Source: Robertmurraya korlensis
GTDB lineage: Bacteria; Bacillota; Bacilli; Bacillales; Cytobacillaceae
Reading direction: 5' to 3'
DNA length: 64,000 nucleotides
Assembly (NCBI RefSeq): GCF_023715225.1
Contig: NZ_JAMBNS010000017.1
Span: 1-64,000 of the forward strand
Shown: in pieces, positions 32,109 to 42,758 of the stretch
How the letters are laid out: every line of letters begins with the position of its first letter
How positions within the stretch are numbered: position 1 is the first letter of the stretch
Notes under the pieces: model-generated
Database searches by the model: none
What the model was told of the DNA's origin: nothing
The model's input: the letters and a program-made list of their open reading frames with translations, nothing else
Made by a program: the position numbers and the translations under genes

Positions 32109-32731
32109 TATGCAAGCACCTCCTCTACTTTTTCAACCGCTGCTTTAGTCATGATCAACTTGTCATGATTTAAAACATCCAATACGCTAATTCCGTTAGC
32201 AGATACAACAGTAACACCAGGGATGTTACGTGCAGATAATGCTACGTTCTCATCAAGGTCAGCAGTTACGATAAGTGCTTTTGAATTAACAGACAATCCT
32301 GCTAATACACCTTTAAAGTCTTTAGTTTTTGGAGTTTCGAAAGCAAGGTTTTCAAGTACTAAAATGTTTTCTTCTAGAACCTTTGTTGATAATGCAGATT
32401 TGATCGCTAAGCGACGAACCTTTTTAGGTAATTTATAGCTATAGCTACGTGGAACTGGACCAAATACAGTACCACCTCCGCGCCATTGTGGAGAACGAAT
32501 TGAACCTTGACGAGCACGACCAGTACCCTTTTGACGCCATGGTTTACGTCCACCGCCAGCTACTTCAGAGCGAATTTTTGTTTTGTGAGTTCCTTGACGT
32601 AAAGAAGCTCTTTGCATAATAACCGCTTCGAAAAGAACGTGATTATTAGGCTCGATACCAAAGATTGAATCGTTAAGTTCGATTTCGCCAACTTGTGATC
32701 CAGCTTGGTTTAACAATGCTACTTTCGGCAT
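32108..32731 (-). CDS. rplD: 50S ribosomal protein L4
   Basis: 207 aa. The extended loop with [20 protein letters not shown] reaches the exit tunnel and appears wild type for macrolide-binding residues. It is placed between rplC and rplW in the S10 operon. Confidence 0.98.
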   Translation of the reverse strand: MPKVALLNQAGSQVGEIELNDSIFGIEPNNHVLFEAVIMQRASLRQGTHKTKIRSEVAGGGRKPWRQKGTGRARQGSIRSPQWRGGGTVFGPVPRSYSYKLPKKVRRLAIKSALSTKVLEENILVLENLAFETPKTKDFKGVLAGLSVNSKALIVTADLDENVALSARNIPGVTVVSANGISVLDVLNHDKLIMTKAAVEKVEEVLA

Positions 32732-32760
32732 TCTTATTTCCTCCTTTCTGACTTAAATAT

Positions 32761-33387
32761 TTATGCTTTTACTGCACTTTTAATTTTTACTAGAGCTTTT
32801 CTAGCTCCTGGTACATTACCTTTAATTAATAGCAGGTTGCGTTCAGCATCTACTCTTACGATCTCAAGGTTTTGTACAGTGATTTGCTCTCCACCCATAC
32901 GTCCAGGTAATAATTTACCTTTGAATACACGGTTTGGAGCTACAGGACCCATTGAACCTGGGCGACGGTGGTAACGTGAACCGTGTGCCATTGGTCCGCG
33001 AGATTGTCCGTGGCGTTTGATAACACCTTGGAAACCTTTACCCTTTGAAATTCCTGTTACATCTACGATTTCGCCTTCTGCGAAAATTGTTACTTTGACT
33101 TCTTGACCAACCTCATACTCATCTACGTTTACGTCGCGTAATTCACGAACGAAGCGCTTAGGAGCAGTGTTAGCTTTTGCAACGTGTCCTCTTTCAGGTT
33201 TGTTAGAAAGCTTTTCACGCTTGTCTTCAAAACCTAATTGAATTGAAGTATATCCATCAGTCTCAGACGTTTTCTTTTGAAGAACAACGTTTGGAGCTGC
33301 TTCTACTACAGTTACAGGGATAAGATCACCGTTTGCAGCAAACACTTGAGTCATACCGATTTTTCTTCCTAAGATTCCTTTGGTCAT
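32761..33387 (-). CDS. rplC: 50S ribosomal protein L3
   Basis: 208 aa from the ATG at 33387 ([20 protein letters not shown]), with AGGAGGTG upstream; an in-frame start 9 bp earlier was dropped. [20 protein letters not shown], the loop near the peptidyl transferase centre, is conserved. Confidence 0.98.
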   Translation of the reverse strand: MTKGILGRKIGMTQVFAANGDLIPVTVVEAAPNVVLQKKTSETDGYTSIQLGFEDKREKLSNKPERGHVAKANTAPKRFVRELRDVNVDEYEVGQEVKVTIFAEGEIVDVTGISKGKGFQGVIKRHGQSRGPMAHGSRYHRRPGSMGPVAPNRVFKGKLLPGRMGGEQITVQNLEIVRVDAERNLLLIKGNVPGARKALVKIKSAVKA

Positions 33388-33426
33388 TAAAGTCACACCT
33401 CCTGAAAGTTTATTATTTTTATTTCA

Positions 33427-33759
<333 letters not shown>

Positions 33760-33867
33760 TTAAAAATAGACATTCTCCGTGAAAATTTCCCACACACTCG
33801 CCATGGCAAAGCGGCCGGGTGTGTCAGCAACCTTTCACTTCATCGCAGTCAAAGACCAACATTGTCT

Positions 33868-33896
33868 ATTATACTGAAACGATAAAGCAATTGCAA
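33868..33896 (-). promoter_or_regulatory. sigma-A promoter of the S10 operon
   Basis: Minus strand TTGCAA (33896-33891), 17-bp spacer, TATAAT (33873-33868). It drives rpsJ and the long ribosomal transcript downstream. Confidence 0.75.
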
Positions 33897-34034
33897 CATA
33901 AATATGTTTTTTTGTTTATCTTTCGAACACTTTTCCTATTATAGCTGTTACACTTACTCTTTTCAACCAGGGTGAACCATAAAATTTGTGTGAAATAATT
34001 CCACTCTCTCCAACTATACAATATTGAAAGAGGC

Positions 34035-34087
34035 AATAGAAAAGCCAGTACAAAGGTGTCTTTATTATCGACCCTTATACCGGCTCT
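34035..34087 (-). terminator. terminator of the cys operon
   Basis: The minus strand has AGCCGGTATAAGGGTC facing GACACCTTTGTACTGGCT, followed by TTTCTATTG. The imperfect stem of about 16 bp lies 22 bp past the cysC stop and shields the S10 promoter from read-through. Confidence 0.75.
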
Positions 34088-34108
34088 TTCAATTACTTCT
34101 ATGAATAC

Positions 34109-34708
34109 TTATTCTTTTATATAGCCTTTAGATTTTAAGTGTTGAAGAATTTGTTCCACACTTTCTTCTATAGAATACTTATTCGTCTCTACTACGATCT
34201 CTGGGTTTACTGGTTCTTCATACGGTGAATCAATACCTGTGAAGTCACGAATAAGCCCTTTTCTTGCTTTTTCATATAAACCCTTAGGATCTCTCTTCTC
34301 GCACTCATCCACCGGACACTTAATATATACCTCAATAAACTCATCAGCTTCTAGTAGCTCACGCACAAGTTCTCTATCTTTAATAAATGGAGAAATAAAA
34401 GCCGTTAATACAATTTGTCCACTATCTACAAAAAGCTTTGATACTTCTCCGATTCTACGGATATTTTCTGTACGATCTTCTTCTGAGAAACCTAGGTCCT
34501 TATTTAATCCGTGGCGAATATTATCCCCATCTAATACGTATGGATTTAACCCATGATCGAATAGTGCCTTAGCAGCTGCATTTGCAACTGTAGACTTCCC
34601 TGAACCAGATAAGCCGGTAAACCATAGAACAAAGCTATGATGTCCGAACTGCTTTCTTCTTAGCTCTTTGTTTAATGAAGCTTCATGCCATGTAATATTT
34701 GTACTCAT
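34109..34708 (-). CDS. cysC: adenylyl-sulfate (APS) kinase
   Basis: 199 aa. P-loop GLSGSGKST at about 32-40, [20 protein letters not shown] and [13 protein letters not shown] are the family signatures. It phosphorylates APS to PAPS with ATP. It is the last gene of the operon after sat (13-bp gap). With CysH present, the product would feed reduction of PAPS. Confidence 0.96.
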   Translation of the reverse strand: MSTNITWHEASLNKELRRKQFGHHSFVLWFTGLSGSGKSTVANAAAKALFDHGLNPYVLDGDNIRHGLNKDLGFSEEDRTENIRRIGEVSKLFVDSGQIVLTAFISPFIKDRELVRELLEADEFIEVYIKCPVDECEKRDPKGLYEKARKGLIRDFTGIDSPYEEPVNPEIVVETNKYSIEESVEQILQHLKSKGYIKE

Positions 34709-34721
34709 ACTAATCCTCCAC

Positions 34722-35870
34722 CTATGCCTTCACACTGTGAGATTTTAAGCCTTCAATTAATACTTCTACGACTTCTTTACGGCTAAATTCACTTGGTGGT
34801 ACTTCACCATTGTGAAGCATTTCTCTTACCTTTGTTCCGGAAAGAATAACATGATCTTCTTTTGAATGTGGGCAAGTTTTTGTTGATGCCATATTTCCAC
34901 ACTTTTTGCAGTAAAAGCTATGTTCAAAGAATAAGAGTGTTAGACCTAATTCCTCTTGTGTAAATTGATCAAAAATCTTTTGTGCATCGTATGTTCCGTA
35001 GTAATTACCCACACCTGCATGATCTCTACCAACAATAAAATGCGTGCAACCATAGTTTTTTCGAACCATTGCATGGAAAATTGCTTCTCTAGGTCCTGCA
35101 TAGCGCATCGCTGCTGGGAACACAGCAAGATATACTCGATCTTCTGGATAATAGTTCTTTAATAGCACTTGATAACTCTTCATTCTTACATCAGCTGGAA
35201 TATCATCAGATTTTGTTTCTCCTACCAACGGATTTAAGAATAGCCCATCCACGATTTCAAGTGCTGACTTTTGAATGTATTCGTGTGCACGATGAACAGG
35301 ATTTCTCGTTTGAAAACCTACAACTGTCTTCCAGTTGTTTTCAGCGAAAATACTTCTTGTTTCAGAAGGATCAAGATAGTACTCGTTAAATTTTTCTCTT
35401 TCTAATCTCTTAACGACCTTAATTGCTCCACCTACGTAAACATTCTTTCTTTCAAATAATTTACGAACTCCTGGATGCGCTAATTCATCTGTTTGATAAA
35501 CTGCTTTAGCCTCAAATTCCTTATCCGGTGTATAGATATCACTAATAGTGATTACTCCATATACTTCGCCTTCAAAAACCAATTTTGCTTCTGCACCAAT
35601 TGACAAAGTACTAGCTTTTTCTTCATCTACTGGCAGAGTAATTGGGATACTCCATACATGACCATCAGCTAAACGCAAGTTATTCACAACTGATTCATAG
35701 TCCTTTTTATTAAAGAAGCCAGTAATTGGGCTATATGCTCCATTTCCAATAAGTTCTAGATCGCTTAAAGCTGTCTTATCTAAACCAATTGAAAGCTCAA
35801 TATTTTCAACATTGTATTCTGGCTCCCATAGATTGATAAGTTTTCCTCCATGTGGCGTACTAAGTGTCAT
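34722..35870 (-). CDS. sat: sulfate adenylyltransferase
   Basis: 382 aa homo-oligomeric type ATP sulfurylase. [20 protein letters not shown] carries the HxxH-like nucleotide-binding motif; [19 protein letters not shown] is conserved. [15 protein letters not shown] adds a Cys/His zinc-like motif seen in Bacillus and archaeal enzymes. It makes APS from sulfate and ATP. It starts 2 bp after the permease gene. Confidence 0.96.
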   Translation of the reverse strand: MTLSTPHGGKLINLWEPEYNVENIELSIGLDKTALSDLELIGNGAYSPITGFFNKKDYESVVNNLRLADGHVWSIPITLPVDEEKASTLSIGAEAKLVFEGEVYGVITISDIYTPDKEFEAKAVYQTDELAHPGVRKLFERKNVYVGGAIKVVKRLEREKFNEYYLDPSETRSIFAENNWKTVVGFQTRNPVHRAHEYIQKSALEIVDGLFLNPLVGETKSDDIPADVRMKSYQVLLKNYYPEDRVYLAVFPAAMRYAGPREAIFHAMVRKNYGCTHFIVGRDHAGVGNYYGTYDAQKIFDQFTQEELGLTLLFFEHSFYCKKCGNMASTKTCPHSKEDHVILSGTKVREMLHNGEVPPSEFSRKEVVEVLIEGLKSHSVKA

Positions 35871-35872
35871 AG

Positions 35873-36952
35873 TTAAATACCTCCGCTATTTTCAAAGTAT
35901 GTTCGGTTCTCTTTCTTTATTGTATTTGCCAAGGAAAGTGTTCCTAGAGTGGCAATACTTACGCTAAACAACACAACAACAGTATAGATGTCAGTGTCAA
36001 CAAAGATCTTTACAAGTCCATAAGACAAGACAAGTGATAAAATTGGGGATACCACCCATACCTTAATAATCTTGTTGATTATACTTTGTTGAAATATTGA
36101 CATTCCTCGTTGAGCAAAACCAATTCCAATGATTGCAGTACTTGTAACTTGTGTTAACGGTACGGGTAATCCAAATACAGAAGCTAATATAACCAAGGTA
36201 GCACCTGTACTAGAGATGGCCCCACCTTCTAGTAAAGAAAAACTCGTTATTTTTTTCCCATTTGTTTGAAGCACTCTTCCACCAAGGAATATGGCTCCTA
36301 ACGCAATGAATAGTCCACCAACCCAAACTCCAGTTGTAATAGAGACTACTCCGGCTCCTACTAGAGGACCTGCAGCGTTTGCTACATTGTTCATCCCAGC
36401 CGAAAAAGCTTCAAAAAACCCAACAACAATAACAAAAATAGTAATTGGTTTATTATACTTCCCATTTTTTAAAGTAGGGAATTTCTTTTCAAGTAACTTA
36501 ATGCCCCTACCCCACAAAAGCGCCAAAGTAAAAGCTGCGAATGGAACGATAAACCAGAAAGCAACAATAACTAATATATTTTTAATAAATAGCGCCTTAA
36601 AAGCAACACCCACTCCTACAACAGATCCAACTGTAATCTCACTCGTGGATAAAGGAATGCCCATTAAGTTGGCAATAAATAATGACAGTGCAGCTGAAGA
36701 TAGAATAATGAGAACTACTTTTTCATCCAGTACTGATGATGGGACTATATTTGATCCGATTGTTTTTACAACTTCACTACCACCAAGAACAGCACCTAAA
36801 AAAATCGCCACTCCACAAACAAGTAGAGCCACTTTTTTCTTTGGAAGTGCTCCTGAGCCGTAAGCGATAGAGATTGAGGCTGCAGCTCCACTTGCACCAA
36901 TATTCATAGCCAAAAAGAGAGCAACAATAACAGCTGTATATGTTATGACCAT
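35873..36952 (-). CDS. cysP: PiT-family sulfate permease (CysP type)
   Basis: 359 aa with about ten membrane segments and the PiT-family internal duplication. The motifs [20 protein letters not shown] and [19 protein letters not shown] are the paired signature. Members transport phosphate or sulfate. Sandwiched between cysH and sat it is almost certainly the sulfate importer, as CysP in the B. subtilis cysH operon. The symbol is by analogy; it is not the E. coli periplasmic CysP. Confidence 0.9.
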   Translation of the reverse strand: MVITYTAVIVALFLAMNIGASGAAASISIAYGSGALPKKKVALLVCGVAIFLGAVLGGSEVVKTIGSNIVPSSVLDEKVVLIILSSAALSLFIANLMGIPLSTSEITVGSVVGVGVAFKALFIKNILVIVAFWFIVPFAAFTLALLWGRGIKLLEKKFPTLKNGKYNKPITIFVIVVGFFEAFSAGMNNVANAAGPLVGAGVVSITTGVWVGGLFIALGAIFLGGRVLQTNGKKITSFSLLEGGAISSTGATLVILASVFGLPVPLTQVTSTAIIGIGFAQRGMSIFQQSIINKIIKVWVVSPILSLVLSYGLVKIFVDTDIYTVVVLFSVSIATLGTLSLANTIKKENRTYFENSGGI

Positions 36953-36965
36953 GGGCTATGCCCTC

Positions 36966-37685
36966 CTATTGGTGTAATCCGCATTCTGTCTTTCCTGTTC
37001 CTGTCCATCGACCTGATCTCATATCATCTGCGTTAAATGCAGGAGAAGTACATGGCGCACAACCAATACTAGGATACCCATTATCATGAAGAACATTGTA
37101 CGGAAGATCATTCTTATGTGCGTATCTCCATACATCCTTCCATGACCAATGAATAAGCGGACATACTTTAATTGATTCAAATTTGTTATCTTTATTGAAA
37201 TACTGCGTGTTTTTTCTCGTTTCTGACTGCTCTCTTCGTAGACCACTTATCCATGCAGTAGCACCCGATAAGGCTTCTCTTAACGGAATAATTTTTCTTA
37301 TTTCACAGCATTTGTTTGGAGCCGTCTTCCAAAGCTCATCACCGTGTTGTTCTGCTTGCTCTTCTAATGTTAGGGAAGGTTTTTTAAGTTCAATTTGTAG
37401 TTGTGGGTAACGTTCCTTTACCTTGTCTATAAGTTCATACGTCTCTTTAAAGTGAAGACCGGTATCTAAGAAAACAACCTTTGCATCTGGCTTAACCTTA
37501 GTGATTAGGTCAATCATCACCATGCCTTCAATACCAAAACTACAAGCGTACACAATTTCACTCTCATCGTAATGTTCATAACTCCAACGTAACGCATCAA
37601 GTGCGCCTTTTGTTTCATTATTCTCGTCGAAGCTAGGAAACGAAAAATGATCATATGATGAAAAAGTCAATTTTGACTCGACCAT
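36966..37685 (-). CDS. cysH: phosphoadenylyl-sulfate/adenylyl-sulfate reductase CysH
   Basis: 239 aa. [10 protein letters not shown] and GCAPCTSP give the CC...CxxC set that binds a 4Fe-4S cluster, so the enzyme could use APS as well as PAPS. TECGLHQ at the C-terminus holds the catalytic Cys. It reduces the activated sulfate to sulfite with thioredoxin. It is the first gene of the operon behind the promoter at 37756-37784; TAGGAG precedes the ATG. Confidence 0.96.
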   Translation of the reverse strand: MVESKLTFSSYDHFSFPSFDENNETKGALDALRWSYEHYDESEIVYACSFGIEGMVMIDLITKVKPDAKVVFLDTGLHFKETYELIDKVKERYPQLQIELKKPSLTLEEQAEQHGDELWKTAPNKCCEIRKIIPLREALSGATAWISGLRREQSETRKNTQYFNKDNKFESIKVCPLIHWSWKDVWRYAHKNDLPYNVLHDNGYPSIGCAPCTSPAFNADDMRSGRWTGTGKTECGLHQ

Positions 37686-37755
37686 GTAATAACACTCCTA
37701 ACATTTATTTATCTCTATTTGCATTCAATTCCAACTTAACTGATAGGTTTAATTA

Positions 37756-37784
37756 AATTTAACAACAGAATGGAAAATTGTCAA
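37756..37784 (-). promoter_or_regulatory. sigma-A promoter of the cys operon
   Basis: Minus strand TTGACA (37784-37779), 17-bp spacer, TAAATT (37761-37756). The leader is about 65 nt, too short for an S-box riboswitch, and none is visible. Control is therefore probably at initiation. Confidence 0.65.
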
Positions 37785-37802
37785 TGCTTTAGCCAAAAAA
37801 AG

Positions 37803-37839
37803 CATAGAAAAAAAGCAGATGGAATATCCATCTGCTTTC
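37803..37839 (-). terminator. terminator of tufA
   Basis: The minus strand has AAAGCAGATGGA, loop TAT, TCCATCTGCTTT, then TTTTTCTATG. A 12-bp perfect stem 12 bp past the tufA stop codon. Confidence 0.92.
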
Positions 37840-37850
37840 TTAATTAAAAA

Positions 37851-39038
37851 TTATTCAGAGATTGTAGCAACTACGCCAGCGCCTACAGTACGTCCACCCT
37901 CACGGATAGAGAACTTAGTACCTTCTTCGATCGCAACTGGAGCAATTAGCTCAACTGACATTTCGATGTTGTCGCCAGGCATAACCATTTCAACGCCTTC
38001 TGGAAGGTTACAGATACCTGTAATATCAGAAGTACGGAAATAGAATTGTGGGCGGTAGTTAGTGAAGAATGGAGTATGACGTCCACCTTCTTCTTTAGAA
38101 AGAACATAAACTTCCGCTTTGAACTTTGTGTGTGGAGTGATTGATTTTGGCTTAGCCAAAACTTGTCCACGCTCGATTTCTTCACGAGATACACCACGAA
38201 GTAGTGCACCGATGTTGTCTCCAGCTTCAGCATAGTCAAGAAGCTTACGGAACATTTCTACACCTGTTACAGTAGTAGATTTAGGCTCTTCAGTGAAACC
38301 AACGATTTCAACTACGTCCCCAACTTTAACTACTCCACGCTCAACACGTCCAGTAGCAACAGTTCCACGACCAGTGATTGAGAATACATCCTCAACTGGC
38401 ATCATGAATGGCTTTTCAGTGTCACGAGCTGGTGTTGGAACATACTCATCAACTGCAGCCATAAGCTCGATGATTTTTTCTTCCCAAGCAGCGTCACCTT
38501 CTAAAGCTTTAAGAGCAGAACCTTTGATTACAGGAATGTCATCTCCAGGGAACTCATACTCAGAAAGTAGGTCACGGATTTCCATTTCTACTAATTCAAG
38601 AAGCTCTTCGTCGTCAACCATGTCACACTTGTTCATGAATACTACAAGGTGAGGTACACCAACCTGACGAGAAAGTAGGATGTGCTCACGAGTTTGTGGC
38701 ATTGGACCATCAGTAGCAGATACTACTAGGATACCACCGTCCATTTGAGCAGCACCAGTGATCATGTTCTTTACGTAGTCAGCGTGACCTGGGCAGTCAA
38801 CGTGAGCGTAGTGACGAGCATCAGTTTCGTACTCAACGTGTGCAGTAGAGATTGTGATTCCACGCTCTCTCTCTTCTGGAGCTCCATCGATTTGATCATA
38901 TGCACGAGCTTCTGCTTTACCTGACTTAGCAAGTACAGAAGTGATTGCAGCTGTTAAAGTTGTTTTACCATGGTCAACGTGACCAATTGTACCGATGTTA
39001 ACGTGTGGCTTTGAACGGTCAAATTTAGCTTTTCCCAT
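37851..39038 (-). CDS. tuf: elongation factor Tu
   Basis: 395 aa. The GTPase motifs GHVDHGKT (19-26), DCPGHADYV and NKCD, and the C-terminal [15 protein letters not shown] are intact. It delivers aminoacyl-tRNA to the ribosome. It has its own promoter in the fusA-tuf gap and ends at a strong terminator, so it can be expressed far above its neighbours. AAAGGAGG precedes the ATG. Confidence 0.99.
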   Translation of the reverse strand: MGKAKFDRSKPHVNIGTIGHVDHGKTTLTAAITSVLAKSGKAEARAYDQIDGAPEERERGITISTAHVEYETDARHYAHVDCPGHADYVKNMITGAAQMDGGILVVSATDGPMPQTREHILLSRQVGVPHLVVFMNKCDMVDDEELLELVEMEIRDLLSEYEFPGDDIPVIKGSALKALEGDAAWEEKIIELMAAVDEYVPTPARDTEKPFMMPVEDVFSITGRGTVATGRVERGVVKVGDVVEIVGFTEEPKSTTVTGVEMFRKLLDYAEAGDNIGALLRGVSREEIERGQVLAKPKSITPHTKFKAEVYVLSKEEGGRHTPFFTNYRPQFYFRTSDITGICNLPEGVEMVMPGDNIEMSVELIAPVAIEEGTKFSIREGGRTVGAGVVATISE

Positions 39039-39141
39039 TAGAAAAATCCTCCTTTAATATATAAAAAAATAGTCTAAGTATATTTATGGACAGAGAGGTA
39101 GCTGTTACCAGCACCTGCCAACGTCCACACTTACATAAGTA

Positions 39142-39170
39142 GTTATACTTTATATAAAGGCGAAAATCAA
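39142..39170 (-). promoter_or_regulatory. sigma-A promoter of tuf, overlapping a hairpin at the fusA end
   Basis: Minus strand TTGATT (39170-39165), 17-bp spacer, TATAAC (39147-39142). The -35 starts at the first base after the fusA TAA. The same bases form the hairpin GGCGAA, TAATTGATT, TTCGCC followed by TTTATAT. Confidence 0.6.
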
Positions 39171-41249
39171 TTATTCGCCTTTATTTTTTTTGATGATTTC
39201 TTCAGAGATTGATTTTGGAACCTCTTCATAGTGATCAAAATGCATAGAGAATACTCCACGACCTTGCGTACTAGAACGAAGGCTAGTTGCATATCCAAAC
39301 ATTTCAGAAAGTGGAACCATCGCACGAACAACTTGAGCGTTTCCGCGTGCTTCCATACCTTCTACACGACCACGACGTGAAGTTACGTTACCCATAATAT
39401 CACCAAGATACTCTTCAGGGATAATAACTTCGACTCTCATGATTGGCTCAAGGATAACTGGGTTACACTTAGAAGCTGCTGCTTTAAGTGCCATAGACGC
39501 AGCGATCTTAAACGCCATTTCAGATGAGTCAACATCATGGTAAGATCCATCAAACAATCTAGCTTTGATATCTACAACAGGGAATCCAGCAATCATACCT
39601 CTGTCAAGTGAATCTTCAAGACCCGCTTGTACAGCTGGGATGTATTCACGAGGAACAACACCACCAACGATTCCGTTTACGAATTCAAAACCTTTTCCTT
39701 CTTCATTTGGAGAGAATTCAATCCAAACATGTCCGAATTGTCCACGTCCACCAGATTGACGAGCAAACTTTCCTTCTACATTTGCAGAAGAACGGATTGT
39801 TTCGCGATAAGCAACCTGAGGTGCACCAACGTTAGCTTCAACTTTGAATTCACGACGCATACGGTCTACTAGAATATCTAAGTGAAGCTCACCCATACCT
39901 GCAATGATAACTTGTCCAGTTTCTTGGTCAGTATGTGCACGGAATGTTGGATCCTCTTCTTGAAGCTTTTGAAGAGCAGTAGTCATTTTATCTTGGTCAG
40001 CTTTAGATTTAGGCTCGATAGATAATTGGATAACTGGCTCTGGGAATTCCATAGACTCTAGGATAACTAGGTTCTTTTCATCACATAGTGTATCACCAGT
40101 TGTAGTATCTTTAAGACCTACAGCAGCAGCGATATCCCCTGCGTATACCATTGAAATCTCTTCACGGCTGTTAGCATGCATTTGTAGGATACGTCCTACA
40201 CGCTCACGCTTGCCTTTTGTAGAGTTTTGAACGTATGAACCTGAGCTTAATGTACCTGAGTACACACGGAAGAATGTTAATTTACCAACATAAGGGTCAG
40301 TCATAACTTTGAACGCTAGAGCTGAGAATGGCTCCTCATCGCTAGAGTGACGCTCAACTACTTCATCGCTATCAGGTAATGTACCTTTGATTGCAGGTAC
40401 GTCTAATGGTGATGGAAGGTAGTCAATAACAGCGTCAAGCATCAATTGAACACCTTTGTTTTTGAATGCTGAACCACAGATAACTGGGTAGAACTCAACA
40501 TTAACAGTACCTTTACGAATCGCTGATTTTAGCTCATCGTTAGTGATTTCTTCACCACCAAGGTATTTCTCCATTAATACTTCGTCAAACTCAGATACCG
40601 CTTCAATTAATTTTTCACGGTATTCTTCTGCTTCAGCACGGTACTCTTCAGGGATTTCACGAACTTCAATATCTGTTCCAAGGTCGTTACCGTAGAATGT
40701 TGCATTCATTTCAACAAGGTCAATAATTGCTGAGAATTGATCTTCAGCACCGATTGGAAGTTGAATTGCAGCAGCATTCGCTTGTAAGCGATCATGAAGT
40801 GTTTTGATTGAATACTTGAAATCAGCACCAATTTTGTCCATCTTGTTTACAAATACAACACGTGGTACACCGTAAGTTGTTGCTTGGCGCCAAACAGTTT
40901 CAGTTTGAGGCTCAACACCAGACTGTGCATCAAGTACAGCAACTGCACCATCAAGTACACGTAGGGAACGTTCTACTTCAACTGTGAAGTCTACGTGTCC
41001 TGGTGTATCGATGATATTAACTCGGTGGCCTTTCCATTGAGCAGTTGTAGCAGCGGAAGTGATTGTAATTCCGCGCTCTTGTTCCTGCTCCATCCAGTCC
41101 ATTTGAGATGCGCCTTCATGTGTTTCTCCGATCTTATGAATACGACCAGTGTAATAAAGTACGCGCTCAGTTGTTGTTGTTTTACCAGCATCAATGTGAG
41201 CCATGATACCGATATTTCTTGTATTTGCTAAGGAGAACTCTCTTGCCAT
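39171..41249 (-). CDS. fusA: elongation factor G
   Basis: 692 aa, five-domain translocase. AHIDAGKTT at 17-25, [17 protein letters not shown] and NKMDK mark the GTPase; [13 protein letters not shown] is in domain III. It drives ribosomal translocation. No truncation is seen, and the stop codon lies in the loop of a hairpin. It is placed between rpsG and tuf in the str operon. Confidence 0.99.
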   Translation of the reverse strand: MAREFSLANTRNIGIMAHIDAGKTTTTERVLYYTGRIHKIGETHEGASQMDWMEQEQERGITITSAATTAQWKGHRVNIIDTPGHVDFTVEVERSLRVLDGAVAVLDAQSGVEPQTETVWRQATTYGVPRVVFVNKMDKIGADFKYSIKTLHDRLQANAAAIQLPIGAEDQFSAIIDLVEMNATFYGNDLGTDIEVREIPEEYRAEAEEYREKLIEAVSEFDEVLMEKYLGGEEITNDELKSAIRKGTVNVEFYPVICGSAFKNKGVQLMLDAVIDYLPSPLDVPAIKGTLPDSDEVVERHSSDEEPFSALAFKVMTDPYVGKLTFFRVYSGTLSSGSYVQNSTKGKRERVGRILQMHANSREEISMVYAGDIAAAVGLKDTTTGDTLCDEKNLVILESMEFPEPVIQLSIEPKSKADQDKMTTALQKLQEEDPTFRAHTDQETGQVIIAGMGELHLDILVDRMRREFKVEANVGAPQVAYRETIRSSANVEGKFARQSGGRGQFGHVWIEFSPNEEGKGFEFVNGIVGGVVPREYIPAVQAGLEDSLDRGMIAGFPVVDIKARLFDGSYHDVDSSEMAFKIAASMALKAAASKCNPVILEPIMRVEVIIPEEYLGDIMGNVTSRRGRVEGMEARGNAQVVRAMVPLSEMFGYATSLRSSTQGRGVFSMHFDHYEEVPKSISEEIIKKNKGE

Positions 41250-41312
41250 TGGTATTTCTCCTTTCTCGTATGAGTGTTTTAGTTTGTTTTTATATTAGAG
41301 TAAAAGTAAATC

Positions 41313-41783
41313 CTACCAACGATAGTGAGCAAATGCTTTGTTTGCTTCAGCCATTTTGTGAGTATCTTCACGCTTCTTAACTGATGCACCAGTGTTATTC
41401 GCTGCATCTAAGATTTCGTTAGCTAAACGCTCTTCCATCGTCTTTTCTCCACGAAGGCGAGAGTAGTTTACTAACCAACGAAGACCTAGAGTAGTACGGC
41501 GATCTGGACGCACCTCTACTGGTACTTGATAGTTAGAACCACCTACACGGCGTGCTTTAACTTCAAGAACTGGCATGATATTTTTTAGTGCTGCATCGAA
41601 TACTTCGATTGGTTCTTTACCACTGCGCTCACGAATAAGTTCGAATGCAGAGTAAAGGATTGCTTGTGACTTTCCTCTTTTACCGTCGATCATCATTTTG
41701 TTGATCAAACGAGTGATTAGCTTTGAGTTATATAACGGATCTGGTAATACGTCTCTCTTTGCTACAGGACCTTTACGAGGCAT
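41313..41783 (-). CDS. rpsG: 30S ribosomal protein S7
   Basis: 156 aa from the ATG at 41783 behind AAAGGAGG; six upstream in-frame codons were dropped. [20 protein letters not shown] and [19 protein letters not shown] are typical. S7 nucleates the 30S head. Confidence 0.98.
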   Translation of the reverse strand: MPRKGPVAKRDVLPDPLYNSKLITRLINKMMIDGKRGKSQAILYSAFELIRERSGKEPIEVFDAALKNIMPVLEVKARRVGGSNYQVPVEVRPDRRTTLGLRWLVNYSRLRGEKTMEERLANEILDAANNTGASVKKREDTHKMAEANKAFAHYRW

Positions 41784-41833
41784 GTTTGTTCCTCCTTTCA
41801 CAGAAGTGTGATTTTAGTTTTTTGTAGTAATTA

Positions 41834-42256
<423 letters not shown>

Positions 42257-42362
42257 TTATTTTTCCTCCCTTCATCTACTATTTCAAAGCCCACACATCC
42301 AGGTGGTTCATTTTGAAACAAAAAACAAAGTCTTTATAGATATCTTTCTATAAAAACAGTTT

Positions 42363-42611
42363 TTAAAAAGTTATTACTACAGTAGAAGCACCTACTTCGA
42401 TCCCGCAAGCTTTGCCAAGCTTTTTCATAGAATCTACGTATATAATAGGAACGCCTACTTCCTGTGCAGTACTAATTACTTTTGCTGTCACACGCGGTTC
42501 AGCATCTTTCGCTACTAGTACTTCGGAAATAGTGCCACTTTTGATGGCTTTTACTGTTTGCTTAGTTCCTACGATAAATTTCTTTGCCTGCATTACTTTT
42601 TCATAAGACAT
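42363..42611 (-). CDS. rplGB: L7Ae-type K-turn-binding protein (YbxF)
   Basis: 82 aa from the ATG at 42611 with GGAGG upstream; the longer frame from 42665 starts in non-coding sequence. [20 protein letters not shown] is the L7Ae/L30e fold ending. The B. subtilis homologue YbxF binds K-turn RNA. It lies between rpoC and rpsL as in that organism. Confidence 0.93.
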   Translation of the reverse strand: MSYEKVMQAKKFIVGTKQTVKAIKSGTISEVLVAKDAEPRVTAKVISTAQEVGVPIIYVDSMKKLGKACGIEVGASTVVITF

Positions 42612-42725
42612 GATTACATCCTCCAAAGTAACAGGTTTATAGGAGCACCTTTGATATATTAACACCTATGAAACTCGCTGTCAACACCTATTGAAATTTT
42701 TATTACTAGAGATTGTTATTTATTG

Positions 42726-42751
42726 TGCGGCACTCTAGATAGAGTGCCGCA
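42726..42751. other. perfect hairpin without U-tract between rpoC and rplGB
   Basis: TGCGGCACTCT / AGAGTGCCGCA, 11 bp of perfect pairing around AGAT, starting 8 bp after the rpoC stop. Neither strand shows a T-run after the stem, so it is not a typical intrinsic terminator. It may stabilise the mRNA end, be a processing site, or act as a pause. Confidence 0.6.
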
Positions 42752-42758
42752 TGAATGA

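Noticed and set aside
37686-37750. S-box (SAM) riboswitch in the cys operon leader
   Set aside because: The leader is too short, and no terminator/antiterminator pair or conserved S-box core is visible.
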